Shown: positions 36,040-45,598, numbered from the stretch's first letter. The stretch is 64,000 bases of DNA from Arthrobacter sp. Leaf337 (GCF_001423745.1 NZ_LMPC01000026.1:1250-65249), one strand, 5' to 3'. The notes: generated by a model from the letters alone, not told the origin. A program made the numbers and translations.

Positions 36040-37074
36040 ATGCAGCTCAGCATTGATCTCACGGGCCGTGAAGTCCTGGTCACCGGATCCGACCACGCCG
36101 CCCGGCAGGCGGTCCGCCGCTACCAGGCTGCCGGCGCCGTCGTCTCACGCCTCAGCACCCCGCAGGGCGCGAGCCACGACGGGCCGCTGCCCGAGCGTCC
36201 GTTCCTCGTGGCTGCCGTCGACGACGGCCAGCCCGGCTGGGACGCGCTGCTGGACCGTTGCCGCGCCACCGGCATCCCCGTGGCCGTGGAACCGGCTGCC
36301 GGAGCAGTAGGGCACGTGACCCTGGTGGGCGGCGGCCCCGGTGTCGGCGAGCTGCTGACCGTTGCCGCCGTCAAGGCGCTGCGCGATGCCGACGTCGTGT
36401 TCTACGACCGGCTGGCCCCCTACCAGGAGCTGCCGTCCCTGACCTCGGCCGAGCTGGTGGATGTGGGCAAGCAGCCCGGCCACCACAAGGTGAGCCAGGG
36501 CGACATTGAAAAGCTCATGGTGCAGAGCGCCCTGGCCGGAAACAACGTGGTCCGCCTCAAGGGCGGTGACCCCTACGTCTTCGGCCGCGGCGGCGAGGAA
36601 GTTGCCGCCTGTGTGGCTGCCGGCGTTCCCGTGAAGGTCGTTTCCGGTGTCACCAGTGCCATCTCCGTCCCGGCCGCCGCCGGGATCCCGGTCACGCACC
36701 GCGAGGTCAGCCACATGTTCACCGTGGTGTCCGGCCACGCGCCTCTTACCGAGAAGGAGCTCACGCACCTGGCCGGGCTGGGCGGGACCATCGTGGTCCT
36801 CATGGGCATCGGAACGCTGCACCAGCTGGCCGCCGGCCTGCGCCGGGCGGGCATGCGGGCAGACATGCCGATGGCCGTCGTCGAACGCGGCTACCGCCCC
36901 GGCCAGCGCACTACCATCGCCCAGCTCGGTACGATTGTCACAGCGGCCGCCGACTGCACTAACCCGGCTGTGCTGGTCATCGGCGAGGTGGTGCGGGTGG
37001 CTGAAGCCAACCGCGGGCACGCCGAGGCGGCGGCTGATCTCGACCGCCTCGCAGCGTCACTGATGGAATCGTGA
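36040..37074 (+). CDS. cobA: Uroporphyrinogen-III C-methyltransferase with vestigial CysG N-domain
   Basis: Uses two SAM to convert uroporphyrinogen III to precorrin-2 on the way to siroheme, the cofactor of NirB. The C-terminal about 250 residues are a complete SUMT domain (VTLVGGGPGVGELLTVAAVKAL, VVFYDRL, VRLKGGDPYVFGRGGEE, GIPVTHREVSH, GTIVVLMGIGTL). The first about 85 residues (LTGREVLVTGSDHAARQAVRRY) look like the Rossmann part of a CysG/Met8 dehydrogenase but lack the helical dimerisation/chelatase part, so a separate precorrin-2 dehydrogenase/chelatase may be needed. It starts 2 bp after nirB. Confidence 0.9.
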   Translation: MQLSIDLTGREVLVTGSDHAARQAVRRYQAAGAVVSRLSTPQGASHDGPLPERPFLVAAVDDGQPGWDALLDRCRATGIPVAVEPAAGAVGHVTLVGGGPGVGELLTVAAVKALRDADVVFYDRLAPYQELPSLTSAELVDVGKQPGHHKVSQGDIEKLMVQSALAGNNVVRLKGGDPYVFGRGGEEVAACVAAGVPVKVVSGVTSAISVPAAAGIPVTHREVSHMFTVVSGHAPLTEKELTHLAGLGGTIVVLMGIGTLHQLAAGLRRAGMRADMPMAVVERGYRPGQRTTIAQLGTIVTAAADCTNPAVLVIGEVVRVAEANRGHAEAAADLDRLAASLMES

Positions 37075-37084
37075 AAGAAAACCC

Positions 37085-38248
37085 ATGAGCGCCATGAACT
37101 CTATTGCCCCCGCTTCCGCCCCCGGCCCGCAGGACTCCCCTGCTGCCGACGGCCCCGATTCGCCCCTGGAGGGATTCCGGATCGGTGTGACGTCGCACCG
37201 GCGTTCCCAGGACCTGATCGAGGCCCTGGAGCGGCGCGGAGCCGAGGTGCTGCACGCACCTGCGCTCAAGATTGCGCCGGTGCAGGAGGACATGCGGCTT
37301 ATCGACGACACCCGGGCCATCATTGCTGCCAAGCCCGACCTCTGCATCGCCACCACCGCCTACGGCATGCGCCGCTGGTGCGAGGCGGCCGACGCGTCCG
37401 GCATCGGCGATGAGCTGCTGGAGACCCTCGCGGCCTGCCGGATGTTTGTCCGCGGGCCCAAAGCCCGCGGTGCCGTCCGCGCCGCGGGACTGGCCGACGT
37501 CGGGATCAGCAGCGACGAAACCACGGCCACCCTGGTGGACATGTTGCTGAAGGAAGGCGTCCGCGGCAAGACGGTGGCAGTCCAGCTGCACGGCTACACG
37601 GACGTCCGCCAGCTTGAGCGCCTGAGGATGTCCGGCGCCACCGTCCTGACCGTCACCCCCTACCGCTGGGTCAAGCCCGACGGCGAGGACAAACTTCCGC
37701 GCCTGATCGAGGCCGTCTGCAGCGGCAACCTGGACGTCCTGACGTTCACCAGCGCGCCCGCCGTCGACGCCATGTGGAGCACGGCCCACGAGATGGGCCT
37801 CTACAAGCAGCTCGTCGACGCCCTGAAAACCACCGTCACCACCGCCGTCGTGGGTCCCATCACGGCGCAGCCGCTGATCGACGCCGGACTGTCCCCGCTC
37901 ATTCCGGAACGCTTCCGGATGGGTGCCCTGATCCGGCTGGTCTGCGAACACCTTGCCCTGAACCATGTGCGCCGCCTGGACACCCGGTCCGGCAACGTGG
38001 AGCTCCGCGGACGGTCGCTGCGGATCGACGGGGAAGCCGTTGAAATGGCACCCGCGCCGCTCCTGCTTCTGCGTGCCCTGCTGGGTGCCGAAGGCGCCGT
38101 CCTGTCCCGGGAATCGCTCTCCGACCTGCTCGAACTGCGCGGCTCCGTGCATGCCCTGGACATGACAGTCAGCCGGCTGCGCTCCTCCCTGCCGGACGGC
38201 CGGATGGTGGAAACCGTGGTTAAGCGCGGGTACCGGATCCGGGTCTAG
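37085..38248 (+). CDS. nnaR: HemD-like/winged-helix fusion, NnaR-type nitrate assimilation regulator
   Basis: A 387-residue fusion. Residues about 30-280 match uroporphyrinogen-III synthase (FRIGVTSHRRSQDLIEALERRGAEV, VAVQLHGYTD, LTFTSAPAVDAMW, VVGPITAQPL). Residues about 295-387 form an OmpR-type winged helix (RGRSLRIDGEAVEMAPAPLLLLRAL, ALDMTVSRLRSSLP, VVKRGYRIRV). This architecture is that of NnaR, which in mycobacteria and Streptomyces activates nitrate/nitrite assimilation genes, in part together with GlnR. Whether the HemD domain still makes uroporphyrinogen III or senses a tetrapyrrole is unclear. It lies 10 bp after cobA. Confidence 0.85.
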   Translation: MSAMNSIAPASAPGPQDSPAADGPDSPLEGFRIGVTSHRRSQDLIEALERRGAEVLHAPALKIAPVQEDMRLIDDTRAIIAAKPDLCIATTAYGMRRWCEAADASGIGDELLETLAACRMFVRGPKARGAVRAAGLADVGISSDETTATLVDMLLKEGVRGKTVAVQLHGYTDVRQLERLRMSGATVLTVTPYRWVKPDGEDKLPRLIEAVCSGNLDVLTFTSAPAVDAMWSTAHEMGLYKQLVDALKTTVTTAVVGPITAQPLIDAGLSPLIPERFRMGALIRLVCEHLALNHVRRLDTRSGNVELRGRSLRIDGEAVEMAPAPLLLLRALLGAEGAVLSRESLSDLLELRGSVHALDMTVSRLRSSLPDGRMVETVVKRGYRIRV

Positions 38249-38424
38249 CACTCCCCCTTGGGGTTCCGTGCCCCGTTTCCGCAGCCGGATCCGTGGACAG
38301 ACCCGGTCCGCAGTGGGAACATGTCGCTATGGTTTGCGTCTGACCGCCCCGTGGCCGCCTTCGTACCGTTCCGGTGCGTGGCGGCCGGGGCGTTTGGCGG
38401 GGCAGCTCTTCCGAGGGGAATTGC

Positions 38425-41064
38425 GTGGAACCGGTGGTGCAAGGGGACGATGAACCCGCGGAGTCTGTGGACGCCGTGGTGGTGGGGTCCGGCTTTGGCG
38501 GATCGGTAGCGGCCTACCGCTTGGCGGCCGGCGGACAGTCTGTGGTCCTGATGGAACGGGGCAGGGCCTACCCGCCCGGGAGTTTCGCCCGGACGCCGTC
38601 CGAGATGGGCCGGAATTTCTGGGATCCGGACAAGGGCCTCTACGGACTATTTGACGCTTGGACTTTCCGCGGCCTGGAAGGAATCGTCTCCAGCGGACTG
38701 GGCGGCGGCTCACTCATCTATGCGAACGTGCTGCTGCGCAAGGACGAAAAGTGGTTCGTCCAGGAATCCCCTGTGCCCGGCGGAGGCTACGAAAGCTGGC
38801 CGTTCAGCAGGCAGGACCTCGACCCCTACTACGAGGCCGCCGAAGCCATGCTCAGCCCTGTGCCCTACCCCTATCAGGACACGCCGAAGACCCTGGCCAT
38901 GGAAAAGGCTGCCCGCGCGCTCGGACTCAGCATCACGCGGCCGCCCATCGCCGTCACGTTCTCCCAGTCCCCGGGCTCCACTCCGGCCAGGAACCAGGTG
39001 CTGGCGCCGGCACCGTACGGGAGCGTCCACGGCGAGGGGGCCGTGCGCACCACCTGCACCCTGTCCGGGGAATGCGACATCGGCTGCAACGCCGGCGCCA
39101 AGAACACCCTGGACCACAACTACCTGTCCGCGGCCAAGGCTGCCGGGGCTGACATCCGGACCCACCACGACGTCCGCGGCATCCGCCCGCTCCCGGCGGG
39201 CGGCTATGAGGTCCGCTACGTCGTCCACGATCCCGCCGACGCCCGGCCCGGGCTCCTGCACGAACAGGTGATCCGCTGCCGCCGCCTCATCCTCGCCGCC
39301 GGCACTTTCGGCACCACGTTCCTGCTGCTGCGCAACCGCGCGTCGCTGCCCGCCCTCAGCCCGGCACTCGGCACACGGTTCAGCGGAAACGGCGACCTGC
39401 TGGGCTTCGTCCTGGACGCTAAGGACCCCGACGGCGCCACCCGCACCCTTTCGGGCAGCATCGGACCGGTGATCACCACGGCCATCCGCACACCCGATTC
39501 CACCGACGGCGGCGACGGCCGCGGCTACTACATCGAAGACGCCGGGTACCCCTCGTTCATGAACTGGCTGCTGGAGACGGGACAGTTCCGCCAGGTGGCC
39601 AGGCGCGCCGGCAAAGTGATGGTGCAGCTCCTCAAGGACCGGCTCTTCCAGGCCCAGCGATCCAACATTTCCGCCGATCTTGCCGCCGCACTGGGAGACG
39701 GCAGGCTCTCGGCATCGTCAGTTCCCCTGCTCGGCATGGGGCGGGACATCCCGGACGGCGTCATGACCCTGCAGGGCGGCCGGCTGGCCATCAACTGGAC
39801 CTTGGCCACCTCAGCCGCGTACTTCGGCCGGATGCAGGCCACCATGCAGGCGATCGCCAAGGAACTGGGCGGCAGCTTCAAGCAGAATCCGCTGTGGTGG
39901 AGCAAACGCGTCATCACCGTGCATCCGCTCGGCGGTGCCCCGGCCGGCCGGAACAGCAACGAAGGCGTGTGCGACGCGTACGGTGAGGTGTTTGGGTACC
40001 CCGGGCTGCATGTGGTGGACGGCGCCGCGATGCCCGGGCCGGTGGGCGCCAATCCCGCCCTGACCATAGCCGCCTTTGCCGAACGGGCCTGCCACCGGAT
40101 CCTGGAGGGAACCGACGGCGCCAGGCAGCGGGGCGGCCTGGCCGGGGCCGGCGTCCCGGCTGGCTCTTCCAACGGACCGCTGGGTAGCGGAACCTACGAC
40201 GGCGGAACGTACGACGGCGGGCCGCCGCGCGCCCTGGTGCCGGACGCTACCAAAGGTGCGAAGGCACCCCGGAAGGAAAGAACGTGGGTCCCGCGCACCG
40301 GCAGCCGTTCCCTGGGGCTCACCGGCGCCGGACCCGCAGATGACGGCGTGCTTTCCGAAAGCGAGGCCTTGCAGGAGGCCGAAATCGAAGAGGGAACGGA
40401 GCAGGCCGAAACAGGGCCTGCGTCGGTCAGCTTTACCGAACAGATGCACGGGTGGTTCAGCGCCGGCGTGTCAGACCCCGAGAAGGGCCGCGGCCTGGGC
40501 CGTGACCGGAGCCTCCGGATGATGTTCGAGCTCACCATCACCGCACCGGATATTGACGCGTTTGTCCGTGATCCGCTCCATCCGGCCACCGCGGAAGGCT
40601 ACGTCCTGGCCGACCAGTTCGGCGGCCGCCTTCCGGTGGAACGCGGCTGGTTCAATCTCCTCGTCAAGGACGGCGGTCCCGACACGGCCGGACGAAAGAT
40701 GCTCTACCGGCTCTGGCTGCGGGATCCCGGCGGCACCCCGCTCACCTTCCTGGGCCACAAGGACGTCCGCAACGACGCAGGCTTCGACGTCTGGGCTGAC
40801 ACCACCACGCTGTACGTCACCGTCCTCCGCGGACACCTGCCGCCGCCGGAATCGGCCACTGCCACTGCCGCCGTGGCGGGGGCCGGCGTGCTTTACATCC
40901 GGCCGTGGGACTTCGCCCGGCAATTAACCACGTTCCGGGCGGAGGGCCCGTCCCCGGCGAGCGCCCTTGCCGCATTCGGGAAGGTGTTCCTGGGTGAGCT
41001 CTGGCAGGTGTACTCCGGCAAGGTCACCGGCCGGGCCACCGGCAAAGTCACCGGCCGGCGATGA
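38425..41064 (+). CDS. GMC-type flavin oxidoreductase, cholesterol-oxidase-like, with C-terminal extension
   Basis: A flavoenzyme of 879 residues, expected to oxidise a secondary alcohol to a ketone. The FAD motif is VDAVVVGSGFGGSVAAYRLA (about 14-33), with GLGGGSLIYANVLLR next. The catalytic His and Asn of class I cholesterol oxidases are present as H500 (VHPLGG) and N543 (GANPALTIAAFAERAC). Residues about 570-660 are a low-complexity linker that includes GTYDGGTYDGG. The last about 200 residues (starting RSLRMMFELTITAPD) form an extra all-beta-looking domain not found in simple cholesterol oxidases. GTG at 38425 follows GAGGGG. It is the first gene of a seven-gene coupled cluster. The substrate is unknown; there is no export signal. 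Confidence 0.82.
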   Translation: MEPVVQGDDEPAESVDAVVVGSGFGGSVAAYRLAAGGQSVVLMERGRAYPPGSFARTPSEMGRNFWDPDKGLYGLFDAWTFRGLEGIVSSGLGGGSLIYANVLLRKDEKWFVQESPVPGGGYESWPFSRQDLDPYYEAAEAMLSPVPYPYQDTPKTLAMEKAARALGLSITRPPIAVTFSQSPGSTPARNQVLAPAPYGSVHGEGAVRTTCTLSGECDIGCNAGAKNTLDHNYLSAAKAAGADIRTHHDVRGIRPLPAGGYEVRYVVHDPADARPGLLHEQVIRCRRLILAAGTFGTTFLLLRNRASLPALSPALGTRFSGNGDLLGFVLDAKDPDGATRTLSGSIGPVITTAIRTPDSTDGGDGRGYYIEDAGYPSFMNWLLETGQFRQVARRAGKVMVQLLKDRLFQAQRSNISADLAAALGDGRLSASSVPLLGMGRDIPDGVMTLQGGRLAINWTLATSAAYFGRMQATMQAIAKELGGSFKQNPLWWSKRVITVHPLGGAPAGRNSNEGVCDAYGEVFGYPGLHVVDGAAMPGPVGANPALTIAAFAERACHRILEGTDGARQRGGLAGAGVPAGSSNGPLGSGTYDGGTYDGGPPRALVPDATKGAKAPRKERTWVPRTGSRSLGLTGAGPADDGVLSESEALQEAEIEEGTEQAETGPASVSFTEQMHGWFSAGVSDPEKGRGLGRDRSLRMMFELTITAPDIDAFVRDPLHPATAEGYVLADQFGGRLPVERGWFNLLVKDGGPDTAGRKMLYRLWLRDPGGTPLTFLGHKDVRNDAGFDVWADTTTLYVTVLRGHLPPPESATATAAVAGAGVLYIRPWDFARQLTTFRAEGPSPASALAAFGKVFLGELWQVYSGKVTGRATGKVTGRR

Positions 41065-41077
41065 AGGGCGGCGCGGC

Positions 41078-43078
41078 GTGAAGCGGGCTGAGCTGGCGCA
41101 GCACAGCAACGGACTTGGCTTCACTCCGCGGGACGCTGTGCGCTGGCTGGCCCCGGCCCAGCTGGGCAGGACCGCCGTGCGGGTTGTCCTCGCGTCCGTC
41201 TTCGCCGATTTCGGCGACAAACGCGAACTGGAGGGCGGCTTTCCCAGCTACGAGCTGGACCTGGAACGGCTGCCTGTCGCGGGCCAGCCCGCGCAGCCGG
41301 TGGTCCGCGACCTTGGCCTGCCCGGGATTGATAAAGCCGGTGCGGCGGCTGGCACGGCGGCGGCCGACGCCGTCGGGTCTGAACGGTCTTCCGGGGCCGA
41401 AGAGCTGTGGCTGGATTTCACGGCTGACCTGGGCGACGGCTTCGACTCCACCTACACGGTGGCGTCATTGCTGGCGGAAGCGTCGCTGGAGGTGGACGGG
41501 CAGGAGCTTCGCCGCGGAAAGGTGCTGGTGCTGGGCGGCGACGAAGTGTATCCGGTGGCATCGCCCGCCGCGTACGAGGACCGCATGGTGGGTCCCTACC
41601 GGACGGCGCTTCCCGGCGGCCGCTCCCCCGGCCGCGCCGGCGTGCTGCTGGCCCTCCCCGGAAACCATGACTGGTACGACGGCCTGACCTCCTTCATCCG
41701 TCTGTTCACCCGGCAACGGAACATCGGCGGCTGGCGGACCATCCAGACGCGAAGCTACTTTGCCCTCCGCCTGACTGGCGGGGACGATTCTCCCGGCTGG
41801 TGGCTTGTGGGGCTGGACAGCCAGCTGGGTCAATACATCGACGAACCACAGCTGGATTACTTCTACAACACGGTGACCACCAGGCTGCTGCCGGGCGACG
41901 CCGTCATCCTCTGCGTGGCGGCCCCCTACTGGGTGCGGGAAACGGAAAACGCCAGCGCCTTCCGGCAGGTGCATTTCTTCGAGCAGGACTACCTTCGGCG
42001 CCGATTCAACCGCCGCGCCGGGATGTTCGAGGAAACCGGCGCTTCCGTGCGGTTGTGGCTCACCGGGGACCTGCACCACTATTCGCGCTACGAGGAACTG
42101 CCAGGGGATGCGGCCCTGCCCGCCGCCGGCCGAACCGGGGCCGACCCGCGCCGGACCCAGCTTATGACCTGCGGCCTGGGCGGCGCCTTTCTAGCGGACG
42201 CCCGCTGGCTGCCGCCGGAGCTCACACTTCCCGCACACCGGCCGGCCCCCGCACCGCCGGACCACGTGACGCCGGACCACCAGCCGGCCCAGGGCCGCCG
42301 TTTCGTCCTGGCTCCGGGGACGTTCCCGGGACGGGCGGAGTCCCGGCAGTTCCGCGGACGCCTGGCCAATCCGTTCTCGCCCTTCTGGCTTCCGGTGCGC
42401 AACCCCGGGTTCGGCTCCGCGCTCGGCGTCGCCCACATGCTGGCCGCCCTGACGCTCTGGACCGTCTTCAGCGCGTTCCGCGGACTCTCCTTCCCGGACA
42501 GCCTCACCACCCTGAAAACCGGCAACACCGTGCTCCTTGCGCTGACCATCCTCGCCGTACCTTTGCTGCTGCTTCTGCTGCTGGCCACCCTCGGCACCGC
42601 GCTCGGACTCAACCGGGATCCGGGGGAGAACGGCGCCGGGTTCACCGTTTCCCGCGGCGCGCTCTGGCAACTGTCGGCGCTCGGGGCGGGGATCGCCGTC
42701 GTCCTCCTCCTTCCCTGGCCGGCCGGGTTGCCGCCGTTCCTGACCCTTGGGCTGGTGCTCACTTTCACGTTTACAACCGGCTATGCGGTCGGCAGCGAAG
42801 CGTTTGCCTTCTTCATCCTGGGCACGGGAAGCGGGGAGGTTGCCTCGTGGGCAATGTCCGGCCAGGCCATTGAAGACCACAAGGGCTTCCTGCGGATCCG
42901 CATCGCCCCGGATGGCAACCTGACGGTCTATCCGGTGGCAGTGGACCGGGTCTGCCGGGACTGGGACCTGGAAAGGACCGACGACGGCGGCCTCCGCCCG
43001 GTCCCTGCCGGCGGGCTGCCGCCGCTGCGGCTTTTCGAACCGCCGATCACCATCGCAAAGGAGGGATTCCCGCTATGA
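41078..43078 (+). CDS. Membrane-anchored metallophosphoesterase-like protein
   Basis: A 666-residue protein. The N-terminal about 440 residues have calcineurin-like phosphoesterase motifs: LDFTADLGDGFDSTYT (first metal motif), VLVLGGDEVYP (about 152), LLALPGNHDWYDG (about 194) and LWLTGDLHHYSRYE (about 330). The second half has four to five hydrophobic helices (about 440-600: VAHMLAALTLWTVFSAF, TILAVPLLLLLLLATLGTAL and others) and a short cytosolic tail. Substrates could be phospholipids, nucleotides or phosphoproteins; nothing in the sequence decides. GTG at 41078 lies 13 bp after the GMC gene, and the end overlaps the next gene (ATGA). Confidence 0.75.
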   Translation: MKRAELAQHSNGLGFTPRDAVRWLAPAQLGRTAVRVVLASVFADFGDKRELEGGFPSYELDLERLPVAGQPAQPVVRDLGLPGIDKAGAAAGTAAADAVGSERSSGAEELWLDFTADLGDGFDSTYTVASLLAEASLEVDGQELRRGKVLVLGGDEVYPVASPAAYEDRMVGPYRTALPGGRSPGRAGVLLALPGNHDWYDGLTSFIRLFTRQRNIGGWRTIQTRSYFALRLTGGDDSPGWWLVGLDSQLGQYIDEPQLDYFYNTVTTRLLPGDAVILCVAAPYWVRETENASAFRQVHFFEQDYLRRRFNRRAGMFEETGASVRLWLTGDLHHYSRYEELPGDAALPAAGRTGADPRRTQLMTCGLGGAFLADARWLPPELTLPAHRPAPAPPDHVTPDHQPAQGRRFVLAPGTFPGRAESRQFRGRLANPFSPFWLPVRNPGFGSALGVAHMLAALTLWTVFSAFRGLSFPDSLTTLKTGNTVLLALTILAVPLLLLLLLATLGTALGLNRDPGENGAGFTVSRGALWQLSALGAGIAVVLLLPWPAGLPPFLTLGLVLTFTFTTGYAVGSEAFAFFILGTGSGEVASWAMSGQAIEDHKGFLRIRIAPDGNLTVYPVAVDRVCRDWDLERTDDGGLRPVPAGGLPPLRLFEPPITIAKEGFPL

Positions 43079-44139
43079 CCAACCCTCGCACCATCACCCG
43101 GGCGGACCACGTCACGGAAGTCATCCCCTTTCCCGCCGGTGACGGAACCCCGCTGACCCTGGTGCACATCACCTCCGCCGTGCCTCGTGACGCCGGAGCA
43201 CCGGAGAAGGGACCCGTGCTGCTGGTCCACGGGGCCGGCGTCAGGGCCGAGCTCTTCCGCCCGCCGCTGCCGCGGACGCTGGTGGACGCCCTGCTGGAAG
43301 ACGGCTGGGACGTCTGGCTGCTGAACTGGCGGGCCTCCATCGACTTTGAACCCCTCTCGTGGACGCTGGGTGACGCGGCGGTGTACGACCACCCCGCCGC
43401 CGTCGACTATGTCCTGGGCGCGACCGGGGCCGAAACGCTGAAGGCGGTCATCCACTGCCAGGGCTCGGTGTCCTTCACCATGGCAGCCGTAGCCGGGCTC
43501 CTCCCCCGGGTGGACACGGTGGTCTCCAACGCTGTGTCCCTTCATCCGGTGATCCCGCTGTGGTCGATCGTGAAAATCACCTACCTGGCCGAGCTGCTGA
43601 AACCGTTCACTCCCTACCTGTCCCCGTCATGGGGCTATAAGTCCAACGGGTACCTCTCCCGCATCCTCCGGTCCATGGTCAAGGCCACCCACCACGAATG
43701 CGACAACCTGGTGTGCCGGCTGGTCAGCTTCACGTACGGCAGCGGCCGGCCCGCACTGTGGTCGCACGAGAACCTGGATGAGGCCACCCACAACTGGATC
43801 AGCGGTGAGTTCGCGGAAGTGCCGTTCACTTTTCTGTCCGAGATGGGACGCAGCGTGCTGGCCAGGCGCATGGTGGCCGCCGGAAACCACCCGGAGCTCC
43901 CCGCGAACTTCCTGGCTGAGGCGCCGCAGACGGATGCCAGGTTCTCGTTCCTGGCCGGTCGCAACAACCGGTGCTTCCTGCCCGAAAGCCAGGAGCGGAC
44001 GTTCGCCTTCTTCGACGGTCATCGCCCCGGCAAGGACTCGCTGCACCTGCTGTCCGGCTACGGGCACCTGGATGTCTTCTTTGGAGCCCGCGCCTGGGCG
44101 GACACCTATCCCGTCATCCTCAAGGAGCTGAACAGATGA
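43075..44139 (+). CDS. Alpha/beta-hydrolase fold protein with Cys in the nucleophile elbow
   Basis: A 354-residue alpha/beta hydrolase. The oxyanion strand is VLLVHGAGVRAELF (about 49-62), and WLLNWRASIDFEP resembles the corresponding region of polyhydroxyalkanoate synthases and related proteins. The elbow reads VIHCQGSVSF, where C128 takes the place usually held by Ser (compare GHSQGG in esterases and GYCLGG in PhaC). The catalytic His is probably in LLSGYGHLDVFFG near the C-terminus; the acid is not obvious (GRNNRCF). It could be a thioesterase, acyltransferase or hydrolase. ATGA overlaps couple it to both neighbours. Confidence 0.75.
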   Translation: MTNPRTITRADHVTEVIPFPAGDGTPLTLVHITSAVPRDAGAPEKGPVLLVHGAGVRAELFRPPLPRTLVDALLEDGWDVWLLNWRASIDFEPLSWTLGDAAVYDHPAAVDYVLGATGAETLKAVIHCQGSVSFTMAAVAGLLPRVDTVVSNAVSLHPVIPLWSIVKITYLAELLKPFTPYLSPSWGYKSNGYLSRILRSMVKATHHECDNLVCRLVSFTYGSGRPALWSHENLDEATHNWISGEFAEVPFTFLSEMGRSVLARRMVAAGNHPELPANFLAEAPQTDARFSFLAGRNNRCFLPESQERTFAFFDGHRPGKDSLHLLSGYGHLDVFFGARAWADTYPVILKELNR

Positions 44140-45119
44140 ACAGACTCATCGGACTGGCTGCATCCCTGCTACGGCTGGTGCCCTCCCCGGTGCCGCACCG
44201 CCAGGAGCGCCTGCGCGGACATCATGCCACGGTGGACGGCATCAAATACTCCATGCCGGTCAATTCCGACGATTCCCCGGTCCTGATGGCGGCGTTCCCC
44301 ATCAACAAGCGCGCCGCCGCAGCCGTCCTTCCCGGCACGGAGCTCCGGCCGTTGAGCCTCGGCGGGAAGGGGTTGCTCGTGGTCACCGTGGTCAATTACA
44401 AGTCGACAGACATCGGCCAATACATTGAATACTCGTTGGCAATCGCCGTCACTCACGGTTCCCGGCCGGCGCCCCCGCTCCTGCCGCTCGTATTCCAGAA
44501 GACGTTCGGGCTAGGCCAGTACGTGGTGGACCTTCCGGTCAGCACCGAGATTTCGGTCAAGGGCGGCAAAGGCATCTGGGGCATGCCCAAGCACCGGGCC
44601 AGCCTGGACTTCGTGGTCACCGATTCAACCGTTTCCGCGCAGTACGACGACAGCGGCAGGCTGGGCTGCTTCATCGAAATTGAACGCCCGCGGCCGATGG
44701 GCATCCCGCTGAAGCTGGCCGCCTCCAACTACTGTGCTTTCCGCGGGATGCTGATGAAGTCCGACATCTACTTCGAGGCCACCGGGGACATCGCCCTGGG
44801 AGGCGACGCCAGGGCCCGGCTGGTGCTGGGCGACGCTCCGGGCGTTGCCGCCCTCAAAACCCTCCAGCCGGCGGACAAACCGGTATTCACCGCCTACCTT
44901 CCCGAAGCACGCGGAGTACTGGACGACCACTATGAGGCGTGGTTCCTGACCGCACCATCTGCCGAGGAGGCCGCCCGGATCCCCGGCGGCGACCCGCTCG
45001 AATCCGTCGTCGGCCTGGGCCAGGGCCAGGAATGGCTGCCCGGACCGGACCGGGGACGAACGTCCCCCGCCACGTCCCAGGGCACGTCTGACGGTGCCGG
45101 CACCGGAGACGCGCCGTGA
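44136..45119 (+). CDS. Acetoacetate decarboxylase family protein
   Basis: A 327-residue protein of the ADC family. The region ISVKGGKGIWGMPKHRA contains the family GxPK motif, with K152 as the possible Schiff-base lysine. YSMPVNSDDSPVLMAAFPINK at the start and DHYEAWFLTAPSAEEAARIPGGDPLESVVGLGQGQEW at the end flank the fold; the last about 30 residues are a disordered Gly/Ser/Thr tail. Family members decarboxylate beta-keto acids or perform aldol/dehydration chemistry. With an alcohol oxidase upstream, a beta-hydroxy to beta-keto to decarboxylated product sequence is an attractive inference. The start overlaps the hydrolase stop (ATGA). Confidence 0.8.
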   Translation: MNRLIGLAASLLRLVPSPVPHRQERLRGHHATVDGIKYSMPVNSDDSPVLMAAFPINKRAAAAVLPGTELRPLSLGGKGLLVVTVVNYKSTDIGQYIEYSLAIAVTHGSRPAPPLLPLVFQKTFGLGQYVVDLPVSTEISVKGGKGIWGMPKHRASLDFVVTDSTVSAQYDDSGRLGCFIEIERPRPMGIPLKLAASNYCAFRGMLMKSDIYFEATGDIALGGDARARLVLGDAPGVAALKTLQPADKPVFTAYLPEARGVLDDHYEAWFLTAPSAEEAARIPGGDPLESVVGLGQGQEWLPGPDRGRTSPATSQGTSDGAGTGDAP

Positions 45120-45598
45120 ACTGGCTGCTGCTGCTGAACGCGCTGTATTTCCTGTTCGGCGCCACCATGTACGTGGGCACCATGTGGGTCCTGAAGTTCT
45201 TCCTCTACCCCACATGGGAGTCCCTGGACCGCGGCAACGTGGACATGCACTTCGGCATCCCCACCCGCCAGGCCACCAAGTTCTTCACTGTGGTGGTGCC
45301 GCCGATGTTCATCGCCGGCATCATCCTCGTCTGGACGGAGTGGGGCACGGTCCGGATCGTCCCCGCGGCGCTCTGCCTGCTGGGGATCATCGTCCTCACG
45401 GTGGTGGGCCAGGCCATGATCATTCCCGTCAACATCAGGATCCGGGGCGGGGACTTCGCCGACGACGCCGAACTGCGTTCCCTGCTCCGCCGGTGGATGC
45501 TTCTCAACGACATCCGTTTCTACGTCTCGACGCTCACGTGGCTGGCCATCATCTGGCTGCTGGTGGACCGGGGCCGGCTGTGGGAGGCGTTCGCATGA
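45116..45598 (+). CDS. Four-helix membrane protein of unknown function
   Basis: A 160-residue membrane protein with hydrophobic segments at about 2-30, 58-76, 80-104 and 135-152. Between TM1 and TM2 lies FFLYPTWESLDRGNVDMHFGIPTRQATKFF, which is polar and probably functional. The arrangement is reminiscent of small heme or quinone membrane proteins, but no ligand motif can be assigned. GTG overlaps the preceding stop in GTGA, so it is translated with the decarboxylase-like gene. Confidence 0.72.
   Translation: MNWLLLLNALYFLFGATMYVGTMWVLKFFLYPTWESLDRGNVDMHFGIPTRQATKFFTVVVPPMFIAGIILVWTEWGTVRIVPAALCLLGIIVLTVVGQAMIIPVNIRIRGGDFADDAELRSLLRRWMLLNDIRFYVSTLTWLAIIWLLVDRGRLWEAFA

Noticed and set aside
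38249..38290. Nested short hairpin (GCAC...GTGC around CCCC-TT-GGGG) after the NnaR-type gene
   Set aside because: The arms are only 4 bp each with mismatched spacing and no T-tract, too weak to report as a terminator.
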